64,000 nucleotides of DNA from Bathymodiolus brooksi (taxonomy: Eukaryota; Mollusca; Bivalvia; Mytilida; Modiolidae), in the NCBI GenBank assembly GCA_963680875.1, contig OY804578.1:99043689-99107688 (forward strand). Reading direction: 5' to 3'. Made by a program: the position numbers and the translations under genes. The notes beneath the pieces are model-generated. The model saw nothing but the letters and a program-made list of their open reading frames with translations, did not search any database and had not been told where the DNA came from. Within the stretch, counting starts at the first letter, position 1, and each line of letters begins with the position of its first letter. This document shows, one piece after another, positions 12,069 to 23,399 of the stretch.

Positions 12069-12900
12069 ATGTACTACACCTCAACAGACAATTGCCGCAG
12101 CGCTAGGACCCTCAACTGTACAACTCCTTCACTATACCATCATAGTACCGTCTGTTTTTATCTAAGTCACTATACCTCACAGGGAAACACCAAACCATTC
12201 ACAACCAGTTTAGTATTACACAGTACATCACCAGAAAAAACCTATAGGAGACTCAACTATAGGTTTGGACAATATAACCTCATCAGAAAACACTATATGA
12301 CAATCTGTTTACTAGTATTAAGATGGAATGATAGTAGCTGCAATAATGTAGCTCCTGTGAAAAAACTTATGTCTCGGCAGAGCTACAACGCGGTCCCATT
12401 CGTCACAATGGAGCAAAACAAAAGTTGCAGTTGAAACATAAAAACTCACTATTTACGCTTCAAACATTTCATTATAACTATTACTGATGATCCCAGTCCT
12501 TGTTAAATCGGTTTGGCTGAGAAATATATGCTTTTCAAAGGTAGCAACAACCTTGTTCAAATTTATCGATCGTTTTCCATAACCGGAAACTACGGAAGGC
12601 GGAGCTTTTCTAAATATGGTATTTCTAACACACGCATTCACGACATCCAAATAGTGAGGCCGGAAATGACGAAATTCAAAATGTTCAGAGACATGGATTT
12701 TTATTTTGTGGGAATTACATTCTAAAATACTGGTAAGTGATAAAAACTTGTTATAATAATGGACAAAGGAAAGGTTATGTCTTATTATTGATAAATGCAG
12801 GCGTCAGAAGCTCTGTAAGCGAGCGCAAAAAATCTCGGCGGCTGCTCCATTACGTATAATGGCATCCCGTTATAACCCTTGCGAGTAAGCGAGCATTTAG
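12069..12900. repeat. diverged inverted-repeat stretch, no gene
   Basis: Blocks around 12355-12425 and 12840-12890 are weakly similar in opposite orientation (both with a tgctccatt word followed by an atgg-c-ccg motif). It may be an old fold-back element. A 121-codon frame at 12069-12434 lacks a recognisable family or splice context. Confidence 0.25.
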
Positions 12901-12997
12901 GGTTTTATTATTAGAACTAGAATGATAGCAGTTATTTAGTGTAGATAGAATCCCTTAGATAAACATTTGATCTAAAAGGTGATATTAAGGGGGAAAC

Positions 12998-13175
12998 TAC
13001 TGAAACAGGAACTGGAGCACCTGAGTTCACCCCTGGTTTTTTAGGTTGATCATTTGGTCCAATTACATGTCTTAATGTTTTTATTTTCACCCTGTTATGT
13101 TCACTATGTTCAATTGGTCTTTCCTACCATTTGTTTTGTTTGGCTGCATGTTTTAATTATGTTATTTGTATCTAT
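12998..13175 (+). repeat. mussel-type interspersed repeat, diverged copy
   Basis: Contains 'cacctgagttcacccctggt' and later 'atttgttttgtttggctgca', matching a repeat seen again at 21677, 21950 and 55485 ('gtgccactagtggagcagga'). I recognise this as a very common bivalve repeat from general knowledge only. Confidence 0.5.
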
Positions 13176-13302
13176 TTACATATACTGGTATCCAACACTA
13201 TTTACATATACTGGTATCTAACACTATTTACATATACTGGTATCCAACACTATTTACATATACTGGTATCCAACACTATTTACATATACTGGTATAGTCT
13301 GT
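13176..13302 (+). repeat. 26-bp minisatellite, about 5 copies
   Basis: Unit 'tatttacatatactggtatc' plus caacac. The same unit recurs at 21829-21913, in both places next to the same interspersed repeat, so it is probably an internal part of that element. Confidence 0.85.
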
Positions 13303-13934
13303 TTGGTGACTCTGAAAATAGGGAAAACAATTCCTAAAAAATCAACGGGTTATCAGATTTATTTTTTAATTATATTTATATTAAGGACTGATTAATACAT
13401 ATTCTAGGTGAATTTTTCAAAAAAATTCATTAAAGAATAAAAAAGTTTGCCATAGGACTTAATTGTAAAATTCTGTCATTTTGTCATGTAACAAACATGG
13501 GAGTAAGTACTACTGAAATGAACAACAACATGTGGTCAGTATTGACAAACAGCAAGTCAGCTGATTTCATCATTAGCATGTTATATCAGATGTTGACATA
13601 CTGACCATACCAAATATGGACAATATTCAAATTAGATTCACACCTGTTCAGGTAAAAATCAATAATGATGATACATTATTACATAACTGATTGTGGAGCA
13701 TTTAAAATACATGCAAACTACTCATTCCCTTTATGTGTATAGAGGTAATGTACAAATTTAAAAAACCATTGAGCCATCCCAGGCCCCCCACTGTCATGAA
13801 AACAATGTTTATCTAATTTGCCTATAAGAAATTAACGTTGTATATGAATTGTTTAATTTTTGGAAGAAAACAAGTATCAAATAAGAATATTATTTAATTT
13901 ATATATTTATATAAATTATACTTTCACTGTACAT

Positions 13935-16900
13935 GAATGTTCATTGGATGGTCCTCTACAATCTTAAGGTTTTTTGTTCCGATATGAAATTCAAAATGGC
14001 GGCTACGGCAGAACTTAGTTTAACATTGGACCCTATGGGAAAAATGTTTCAAAATGCTTCTTCTCTGAAACCACTTGGACAGTTGAAACCAAACTGCCCA
14101 GGAATGATCATTGAAAGGTCCTCTACAAATTTTCCGTTTTTTATGCCGGTCAGAAATCCAAGATGGTCCTCTACAAACTTTACGTTTTTTGTTCTGGTAT
14201 GAAATTCAAAATGGCGGCTACAGCAGGACTTAGTTTAACATTGGACCCTATGGGAAAAATGTTTCAAAATGCTTCTTCTCTGAAACCACTTGGACAGTTG
14301 AAACCAAACTGCCCAGGAATGATCATTGGAAGGTCCTCTACAAATTTTCTGTTTTTTATGCCGGTCGGAAATCCAAGATGGCCGCCACCGCAGGACATAG
14401 ATTAACATTGGACCCTATGGGAAAATATTCAAATGCCTTCTACTCAGAAACTACAAATATGATTAAAGCCAAACTGTACATGAATGTTCATTAGATGGTC
14501 CTCTACAAACTTTACTTTTTTTGTTCTGGTATAAAATTCAAAATGGCGGCTACGGCAGAACTTAGTTTAACATTGGACCCTATGGGAAAAATGTTTCAAA
14601 ACGCTTCTTCTCTGAAACCACTTGGATAATTGAAACCAAACTGCCTAGGAATGATCATTGGAAGGTCCTCAACAAATTTTATGTTTTTTATGCCAATCGG
14701 AAATCCAAGATGGCCACCACCGCAATACATAGATTAACATTGGACCCTATGGGAAAATGTTCAAATGCCTTCTTCTCAGAAACTACAAATATGATTAAAG
14801 CCAAACTGTACATGAATGTTCATTGGATGGTCCTCTACAATCTTAAGGTTTTTTGTTCCGATATGAAATTCAAAATGGTGGCTACGGCAGGACTTAGTTT
14901 AACATTGGACCCTATGGGAAAAATGTTTCAAAATGCTTCTTCTCTGAAACCACTTGGACAGTTGAAACCAAACTGCCCAGGAATGATCATTGGAAGGTCC
15001 TCTACAAAGTTTCTGTTTTTTATGCCGGTCGGAAATCCAAGATGGCCGCCACCGCAGGACAGATTAACATTGGACCCTATGGGAAAATATTCAAATGCCT
15101 TCTACTCAGAAACTACAAATATGATTAAAGCCAAACTGTACATGAATGTTCATTAGATGGTCCTCTACAAACTTACGTTTTTTGTGGTCTGGTATGAAAT
15201 TCAAAATGGCGGCTACGGCAGGACTTAGTTTAACATTGGACCCTATGGGAAAAATGTTTCAAAACGCTTCTTCTCTGAAACCACTTGGATAATTGAAACC
15301 AAACTGCCTAGGAATGATCATTGGAAGGTCCTCTACAAATTTTATGTTTTTTATGCCGATCGGAAATCCAAGATGGCCACCACCGCAATACATAGATTAA
15401 CATTGGACCCTATGGGAAAATGTTCAAATGCCTTCTACTCAGAAACTACAAATATGATTAAAGCCAAACTGTACATGAATGTTCATTAGATGGTCCTCTA
15501 CAAACTTACGTTTTTTGTGGTCTGGTATGAAATTCAAAATGGCGGCTACGGCAGGACTTAGTTTAACATTGGACCCTATGGGAAAAATGTTTCAAAACGC
15601 TTCTTCTCTGAAACCACTTGGATAATTGAAACCAAACTGCCTAGGAATGATCATTGGAAGGTCCTCTACAAATTTTTTGTTTTTTATGCCGATCGGAAAT
15701 CCAAGATGGCCACCACCGCAATACATAGATTAACATTGGACCCTATGGGAAAATGTTCAAATGCCTTCTACTCAGAAACTACAAATATGATTAAAGCCAA
15801 ACTGTACATGAATGTTCATTAGATGGTCCTCTACAAACTTTACGTTTTTTGTTCTGGTATGAAATTCAAAATGGCGGCTACGGCAGGACTTAGTTTAACA
15901 TTGTACCCTATGGGAAAAATGTTTCAAAATGCTTCTTCTCTGAAACCACTTGGACAGTTGAAACTAAACTGCCCAGGAATGATCATTGGAAGGTCCTCTA
16001 CAAATTTTCCGTTTTTTATGCCGGTCGGAAATCCAAGATGGCCGCCACCGCAGGACATAGATTAACATTGGACCCTATGGGAAAATATTCAAATGCCTTC
16101 TACTCAGAAACTACAAATATGATTAAAGCCAAACTGTACATGAATGTTCATTAGATGGTCCTCTACAAACTTTACGTTTTTTGTTCTGGTATGAAATTCA
16201 AAATGGCGGCTACGGCAGGACTTAGTTTAACATTGGACCCTATGGGAAAAATGTTTCAAAACGCTTCTTCTCTGAAACCACTTGGATAATTGAAACCAAA
16301 CTGCCCAGGAATGATCATTGGAAGGTCCTCTACAAAGTTTCTGTTTTTTTATGCCGATCGGAAATTCAAGATGGCCGCCACCGCAGGACATAGATTAACA
16401 TTGGACCCTATGGGAAAATGTTCAAATGCCTTCTTCTCAGAAACTACAAATATGATTAAAGCCAAACTGTACATGAATGTTCATTGGATGGTCCTCTACA
16501 AACTTTGCGTTTTTTGTTCCGATATAAAATTCAAAATGGCGGCTACGGCAGGACTTAGTTTAACATTGGACCCTATGGGAAAAATGTTTCAAAACGCTTC
16601 TTCTCTGAAACCGCTTGGATAATTGAAACCAAGCTGCCCAGGAATGATCATTGGAAGGTCCTCTACAAGGTGTGTGTTTTTTATGCCGATCGGAAATCCA
16701 AGATGGCCACCACCGCAGGACATAGATTAACATTGGACCCTATGGGAAAATGTTCAAATGCCTTCTTCTCAGAAACTACAAATATGATTAAAGCCAAACT
16801 GTACAAGAATGTTCATTGGATGGTCCTCTACAAACTTTATGTTTTTTGTTCCGATATGAAATTCAAAATGGCGGCTACGGCAGGACTTAGTTTAACATTG

Positions 16901-18222
16901 GACCCTATGGTGGAAATGTTTGAAAACGCTTCTTCTCTGAAACCACTAGAACAGTTGAAACCAAACTGCCCAGGAATGATCATTGGAAGGTCCTCTACAA
17001 ATTTTATGTTTTTTATGCCGATCGGAAATCCAAGATGGCCGCCACCACAATACATAGATTAACATTGGACCCTATGGGAAAATGTTCAAATGCCTTCTTC
17101 TCAGAAACTACAAATATTATTAAAGCCAAACTGTACATGAATGTTCATTGGATGGTCCTCTACAAACGTTAGGTTTTTTGTTCCGATATGAAATTCAAAA
17201 TGGCGGCTACGGCAGGACTTAGTTTAACATTGGACCCTATGGGGAAAATGTTTCAAAACGCTTCTTCTCTGAAACCACTTGGACAATTGAATCCAAACTG
17301 CCCAGGAATGATCATTGGAAGGTCCTCTACAAAGTTTCTGTTTTTTTATGCCGATCGAAAATTCAAGATGGCCACCACCGCAAGACATAGATTAACATTG
17401 GACCCTATGGGAAAATGTTCAAATGCCTTCTTCTCAGAAACTACAAATATGATTAAAGCCAAACTGTCCATATGTGTGTACATTGGATGGTCCTCTACAA
17501 ACTTTACGTTTTTTGTTCCGATATGAAATTCAAACTGGCGGCTACGGCAGAACTTAGTTTAACATTGGACCCTATGGGAAAAATGTTTCAAAACGCTTCT
17601 TCTCTGAAACCACTTGGATAATTGAAACCAAACTGCCCAGGAATGATCATTGGAAGGTCCTCTACAAGGTGTGTGTTTTTTATGCCGATCGGAAATCCAA
17701 GATGGCCACCACCGCAGGACATAGATTAACATTGGACCCTATGGGAAAATGTTCAAATGCCTTCTTCTCAGAAACTACAAATATGATTAAAGCCAAACTG
17801 TACATGAATGTTCATTGAATGGTTCTCTACAAAATATACGTTTTTTATTCTGATATGAAATTCAAAATGACGGCTACGGCAGGACTTAGTTTAACATTGG
17901 ACCCTATGGGAAAAATGTTTCAAAATGCTTCTTCTCTGAAACCACTTGGACAGTTGAAACCAAACTGCCCAGGAATGATCATTGGAAGGTCCTGTTTTTT
18001 ATGCCGATCGGAAATCCAAGATGGCTGCCACCACAGGTCATAGTATTAACACAGAACCATATGGGGAAAATACAGAAATATATTCTTCTCTGAAGCTATT
18101 GCACTGATTGAACCTAAACTGTGCATCAATCATTGGAAGGTCCTTTACAAACTTTGTGTTTTTTATGTTGATCGTAATTCCAAGATGACGCAGGACATAG
18201 TTTTTACATAGGACCAATTGGT
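13935..18222 (+). repeat. satellite array of alternating half-units, period about 332 bp
   Basis: Two related half-units of about 165 bp alternate. Type A contains 'attcaaaatggcggctacgg' and ends with 'ccaggaatgatcattggaag'. Type B contains 'atccaagatggccgccaccg' and ends with 'gccaaactgtacatgaatgt'. Type A starts recur near 13980, 14199, 14529, 14862, 15193, 15523, 15859, 16189, 16524, 16855, 17188, 17521 and 17855, spaced 330-336 bp except for one 219-bp step caused by a truncated B unit near 14160. Both types share 'aacattggaccctatgggaa', so they come from one ancestral monomer. Edge units after 18000 are clearly more diverged. Frames through the array are by-products of the repeat. Confidence 0.92.
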
Positions 18223-18230
18223 TTTTTTTA

Positions 18231-20470
18231 TTACCAGGTGAACGATACAGGCTCTTGAGAGCCTCTGGTTTCTAATTTGCATAATCGGTCAAACTCGGTA
18301 AAAGTTTTAAGTTCATAAAAAATCCCGTAATATATGTTAAAAAGCTCATCATTATGCTTATGCAGTTCAAATTTGGGCACTTTCTGGCCTAAAATAGAGC
18401 AGTTTTGGCCATTTGAAGAAATTTCTATTTTTAGTAATGGTGGCCATCTTGGATACAGGACGGTGCTGACGGACACAATTTTGAAAGGGGACCACCTAAG
18501 GATCATTTCAGCAAAGTTTGGTTGAGATTGGCTCAGTAGTTTCAGAGGAGAAGATTTTTTTTTAATTCCATCCCCCCTTTTTTCTAATTTGCATAATCGG
18601 TCAAAATCGGCAAAAGTTCAAAGTTCTTTAAAAATCCCGTAATATATGTTAAAAAGCTCATCATTATGCTTATACAGTTCAAATTTGGGCACTTTCTGGC
18701 TTAAAATAGAGCAGTTTTGGCCATTTGAAGAAATTTCTATTTTTAGTAATGGTGGCCATCTTGGATACAGGACGGTGCTGACGGACACATTTTTGAAAGG
18801 GGACCACCTAAGGATCATTTCAGCAAAGTTTGGTTGAGATTGGCTCAGTAGTTTCAGAGGAGAAGATTTTTTTTTTTATTTCATCCCCCCTTTTTTCTAA
18901 TTTGCATAATCGGTCAAAATCGGCAAAATTTCAAAGTTCATAAAAAATTCCGTAATATATGTTAAAAAGCTCATCATTATGCTTATACAGTTCAAATTTT
19001 GGCACTTTCTGGCTTAAAATAGAGCAGTTTTGGCCATTTGAAGAAATTTCTATTTTTAGTAATGGTGGCCATCTTGGATACAGGATGGCGCTGACGGACA
19101 CAATTTTGAAAGGGGACCACCTAAGGATCATTTCAGCAAAGTTTTGTTGAGATTGGCTCAGTAGTTTCAGAGGGGAAGATTTTTTTAATTTCATCCCCCC
19201 TTTTTTCTAATTTGCATAATCGGTCAAAATCGGTAAAAGTTCAAAGTTCATAAAAAATCCTGTAATATATGTTAAAAAGCTCATCATTATGCTTATACAG
19301 TTCAAATTTGAGCACTTTCTGGCTTAAAATAGAGCAGTTTTGGCCATTTGAAGAAATTTCTATTTTTAGTAATGGCGGCCATCTTGGATACAGGACGGTG
19401 CTGACGGACACAATTTTAAAAGGGGACCACCTAAGGATCATTTCAGCAAATTTGGTTGAAATTGGCTCAGTAGTTTCAGAGGAGAAGATTTTTTTTAAAT
19501 TTCATCCCCCCTTTTTTTTAATTTCATAATCGGTCAAAATCGGTAAAAGTTCAAAGTTCATAAAAAATCCCGTAATATATGTTAAAAAGCTCATCATTAT
19601 GCTTATACAGTTCAAATTTGGGCACTTTCTGGCTTAAAATAGAGCAGTTTTGGCCATTTGAAGAAATTTCTATTTTTAGTAATGGTGGCCATCTTGGATA
19701 CAGGACGGTGCTGACGGACACAATTTTGAAAGGGGACCACCTAAGGATCATTTCAGCAAAGTTTGGTTGAGATTGGCTCAGTAGTTTCAGAGGAGAAGAT
19801 TTTTTTTAAATTTCATCCCCCCTTTTTTAAATTTCATAATCGGTCAAAATCGGTAAAAGTTCAAAGTTCATAAAAAATCCCGTAATACATGTTAAAAAGT
19901 TCATCATTATGCTTATACAGTTCAAATTTTGGCACTTTCTGGCTTAAAATAGAGCAGTTTTGGCCATTTGAAGAAATTTCTATTTTTAGTAATGGCGGCC
20001 ATCTTGGATACAGGACGGCGCTGACGGACACAATTTTAAAAGGGGACCACCTAAGGATCATTTCAGCAAAGTTTGGTTGAAATTGGCTCAGTAGTTTCAG
20101 AGGAGAAGATTTTTTTTTAATTTCATCCCCCCTTTTTTAATTTCATAATCGGTCAAACTCGGTAAAAGTTCAAAGTTCATAAAAAATCCCGTAATATATG
20201 TTAAAAAGCTCATCATTATGCTTATACAGTTCAAATTTGGGCACTTTCTGGCTTAAAATAGAGCAGTTTTGATCATTTGAAGAAATTTCTATTTTTAGTA
20301 ATGGCGGCCATCTTGGATACAGGACGGCGCTAACGGACACAATTTTGAAAGGGGACCACCTAAGGATCATTTCAGCAAAGTTTGGTTGAGATTGGTTCAG
20401 TAGTTTCAGAGGAGAAGATTTTTTTTTTTATTTCATCCCCCCTTTTTTCTAATTTGCATAATCGGTCAAA
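18231..20470 (+). repeat. 310-bp tandem array, 7 units
   Basis: The word 'tatgttaaaaagctcatcat' and its flanks recur near 18333, 18646, 18959, 19269, 19579, 19889 and 20197, a period of 309-313 bp. Each unit holds 'ggccatcttggatacaggac', 'agtagtttcagaggagaaga' and a C-rich run. The first unit is entered through 'aggtgaacgatacaggctct', which folds as a short hairpin (ggctcttgagagcc). Middle units are nearly identical. Open frames exist on both strands of every unit and mean nothing for coding. Confidence 0.92.
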
Positions 20471-21030
20471 ATGGGTAATGGGATTTACTTCAAAATTGCA
20501 GGGTAGGTAGATCTTGATATGCTGCACATTTTTGCAATAAGCTTAACATCTATCTCTAAATAGTTTTTGAAATATAAGACGAAAAGTATTAAAATGAAAA
20601 AAAAAAATTGATGAAAAAAGGGCAATAACTCCAAGATGGGTAATCAAAATTGCAGGGTAGGTAGATCTTGACATGCTGAGCATGTTTGCAGTTTCAACTT
20701 ACCATCTGTCTGTTATAGTTTTTGAAATAAAGGACGAAAAGTATTAAAATTTTGAAAATTTAATGAAAAAAGGGAAATAACTCCAAAATGAGTAATGGGA
20801 TTTACTTCAAAATTGCAGGCTAGGTAGATCTTGATATGCCGCACATTTTTGCAATTTAAAGTTAACCTTTATCTCTTATAGTTTTTGAAATATAAGACGA
20901 AAAGCATTAAAATTTTACAAATTTGATGAAAAAAGGGCAATAACTCCAAGATGGGTAATCAGATTTACTTCAAAATTGCAGGGTAGGTAGATCTTGATGT
21001 GCTGATCATTTTTATCCCATGTCAGATTTT
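20471..21030 (+). repeat. about 155-165 bp tandem repeat, 4 units
   Basis: 'ttcaaaattgcagggtaggt' or a close variant recurs near 20490, 20646, 20807 and 20970, each followed by 'agatcttga-atgc' and 'gtttttgaaatataagacga'. It adjoins the 310-bp array directly. Confidence 0.85.
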
Positions 21031-21304
21031 TGATATTACTAACGGTTTTTGAGTTATTACCAAAAACCTGCAATTTTACCATATGTTCTATTTTTAGTAA
21101 CAGCGGCCATGTTGGTTGGTGCACGGCATCACCGGACACAATTTTGAAACTAGATACCCTAGTAATGATTCAGACCAAGTTTGGTTTCCATTGGTCTAGT
21201 ACTTTCAGAGGAGAAGATTTTTGAAAAAGTTTACGACGGACGACGACGACGGACGCCAAGTGATGAGAATAGCTCACATGACCCTTTGGGTCAGGTGAGC
21301 TAAA
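21031..21304 (+). mobile_element. 3' end of a hairpin-ended non-autonomous element
   Basis: Reads 'cagaggagaagatttttgaa', then a gacgac-rich stretch, 'cgccaagtgatgagaatagc' and a terminal hairpin (agctcacatgaccc-ttt-gggtcaggtgagct) followed by aaaaa. The same end is present at 32827-32898, 33538-33614 and 49606-49678. With the hairpin at 18231-18275 this may bound one element of about 3.1 kb. The form suggests the Helentron-derived or 'pearl' type non-autonomous elements of bivalves, which carry tandem-repeat cores; that assignment is inference. Confidence 0.6.
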
Positions 21305-21676
21305 AAGGAAGTCGTTATACAGAGGGGGTCGCTGAGATTTCTTCTTTTTCTTTATATTTCTGGCCGTCCTTCACTACTGAAGATTATTGGCCGAGCGCCG
21401 TATTAAATTTAGTTAATACATAAGTTAACATATATACAATAAACAATGAATCAAAGGTTAAAACTATATACTTTTGATAACAAGTTTGACTATCTATATG
21501 TAGATTGTTTGATTATCTTCTAACCATACCTGTTAATTGTAATGCATTAAAAACACTGCATGTATGGGAAAATGTCATGAACTTTACCCTTGTTTAAAGC
21601 AAGTACAACATTCATTCATAGAATACAAAAACTATATGTACATGTTTAAATCACTGACAGTCAATTTAATTATTTG

Positions 21677-22170
21677 CGGATGCCACTAGTGGAGCAGGAA
21701 CTGCTTATCCTTCCGGAGAAAATGAGTTCACCCAAGGTTTTAATGGGGTTCATATTGCTCGATCTTGAGTTTCCTGTTTCTTGGACCGATATTTCTCGGG
21801 CCAGTGGAATTTTCTTAAGTCGACCCCTGTTACATATACTGGTATCCAACACTATTTACATATACTGGTATCCAACACTATTTACATGTACTGGTATCCA
21901 ACACTATTTCCATATTATGATGCTCATGGTATTTAACAGTAACACTAATGGTGCCACCTGTTGAGCAGGAACTGCTTACTCTTACGTGGCACCTAAATTC
22001 ACCCTCTGTTTTAAGTAGGGTTTGTGTTTCTCAATCTTCAGTTCTCAGCATAGTGTTTTGTACGACCATTGTGTTTTTATGCCCTTTTCCTTTTGGCCAT
22101 TGTATTGTCTGTCTTTCTATTTATGGCTTCTAATTTCCCCTTTGGTATCCTCAAACTGTTCTTACTCATA
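21677..22170 (+). repeat. mussel-type interspersed repeat with 26-bp minisatellite
   Basis: Two copies of the 'gccactagtggagcaggaac' type repeat, at 21679 and 21950, flank a 26-bp minisatellite at 21829-21913 identical in unit to that at 13176-13302. The second copy runs on into 'cttttccttttggccattgt' and a 'tttggtatcctcaaac' end. Confidence 0.6.
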
Positions 22171-22181
22171 GTAGCATCTCA

Positions 22182-22265
22182 GGATTGATTGATTGATTGA
22201 TTGGTGTTTAACACCAACATTAGCTGTATTTCAGCTATATTGTGATGTGAGCGTTGACAAAGAAG
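22182..22265 (-). mobile_element. SINE-A fragment
   Basis: (gatt)n tail followed by 'ggtgtttaacaccaacatta'; only the 3' part of the SINE remains. Confidence 0.5.
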
Positions 22266-22600
22266 TTAATACCAGTGATGAAACTTTTAATGCATACTTA
22301 AAATACAAATAATAAATAAATTCAAATTTGTATCATCAGTCTTTAAAATAGAAAAGATGCTTATCATGTTTGATATATTTTGTTTCATAATTAACATTTT
22401 CACCCATATGAAGAATATCACTCACTGAAACATTGTACATCCCATATACTCTTATTCTAACATATAAATAGCATTATTTTTCATATCTTTGATAAATATT
22501 AAAACAAATATTATCATGTTCATGTAAGTCAAGATTACAAAACTTCTGAGGGTCATATCTGTTTTATAATATGGAGATTTGCTTTTTTTGTATTCTATAG

Positions 22601-22672
22601 AATTGGTTGATTGATTGATTGGTGTTTCAGGCCAACTTTAGCAATAATTCAGCTATATTGTGGCATGAACAA
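22601..22672 (-). mobile_element. SINE-A fragment
   Basis: (gatt)n followed by 'ggtgtttcaggccaacttta' and 'ttcagctatattgtggcatg'; the 3' part only. Confidence 0.5.
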
Positions 22673-23167
22673 ATTCAGAATTGGACAACACAGAATACTT
22701 CATTACAGCTACATTTGAAAGAAACTTTTTCTCCGTGGGGGGTCTCAATGACCATGATTGTAAAAATAGAAGTTTGATTTGCACATGTATAGGCAATTAA
22801 CATCAATGTTTCACCCATGACAAATGGAACTTGATACAACCTCCCTCAGGCATAAGTGACCTTAGCCGATTCTGGCTATTCTGTTTAGGCCCTTTGGTTT
22901 TCTTGCTCCCAAATATTTTAAAATGATTTGGTTTTCTAATATTTTGGCTTTGAGCATCACCTAATGAAGGTTATTACAGAAATGTGTTGTGTGCACTAAA
23001 TTTGATATCTACGTTTTTATTTTTTGGTCAGAGGTTTTCTCCGTCTACTTTGGTTTCATGTACCAATACAACTGATCACTGGAATACATTTAGTACTAGT
23101 GGCCATCTTGGTTGGATCTTTGGATAAAATTGGGGGAGCTGTACTGGGTTAGGGTAAGTGTTGGGGA

Positions 23168-23372
23168 CATGGTGTTTATCACCACATTCAACAATATTTC
23201 AGTTATATTGTGGCTGTCGTGTTATTGGAGGAAAACAGAGTACTTAGAAAACCACAGACCTGCTGCAAGTCACGGACAAACTTTATCACATAATGTTGTA
23301 TTGAGTACACCTCGACATGAGTTGGATTAGAACTCACAGCGTTAATGGTGATAGGCACTGATTGCATATGTA
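23168..23372 (-). mobile_element. SINE-A copy, near full length
   Basis: Conserved 3' block 'caccacattcaacaatattt', middle 'ctgctgcaagtcacggacaa' and head region 'gttaatggtgataggcactg' are present in inverted order. Confidence 0.65.
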
Positions 23373-23399
23373 GTTGTAAATCTAACTACCATATGATCA

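Noticed and set aside
12069..12434. 121-codon frame
   Set aside because: No recognisable family, odd composition, no splice context, and it lies in a diverged repeat region.
13176..13302. Regularly spaced direct repeats resembling a CRISPR array
   Set aside because: Head-to-tail identical units with no unique spacers, in a eukaryotic genome; it is a minisatellite.
13933..20370. Many 60-150 codon frames on both strands
   Set aside because: They recur with every satellite unit and break where units mutate; no selection for coding is apparent.
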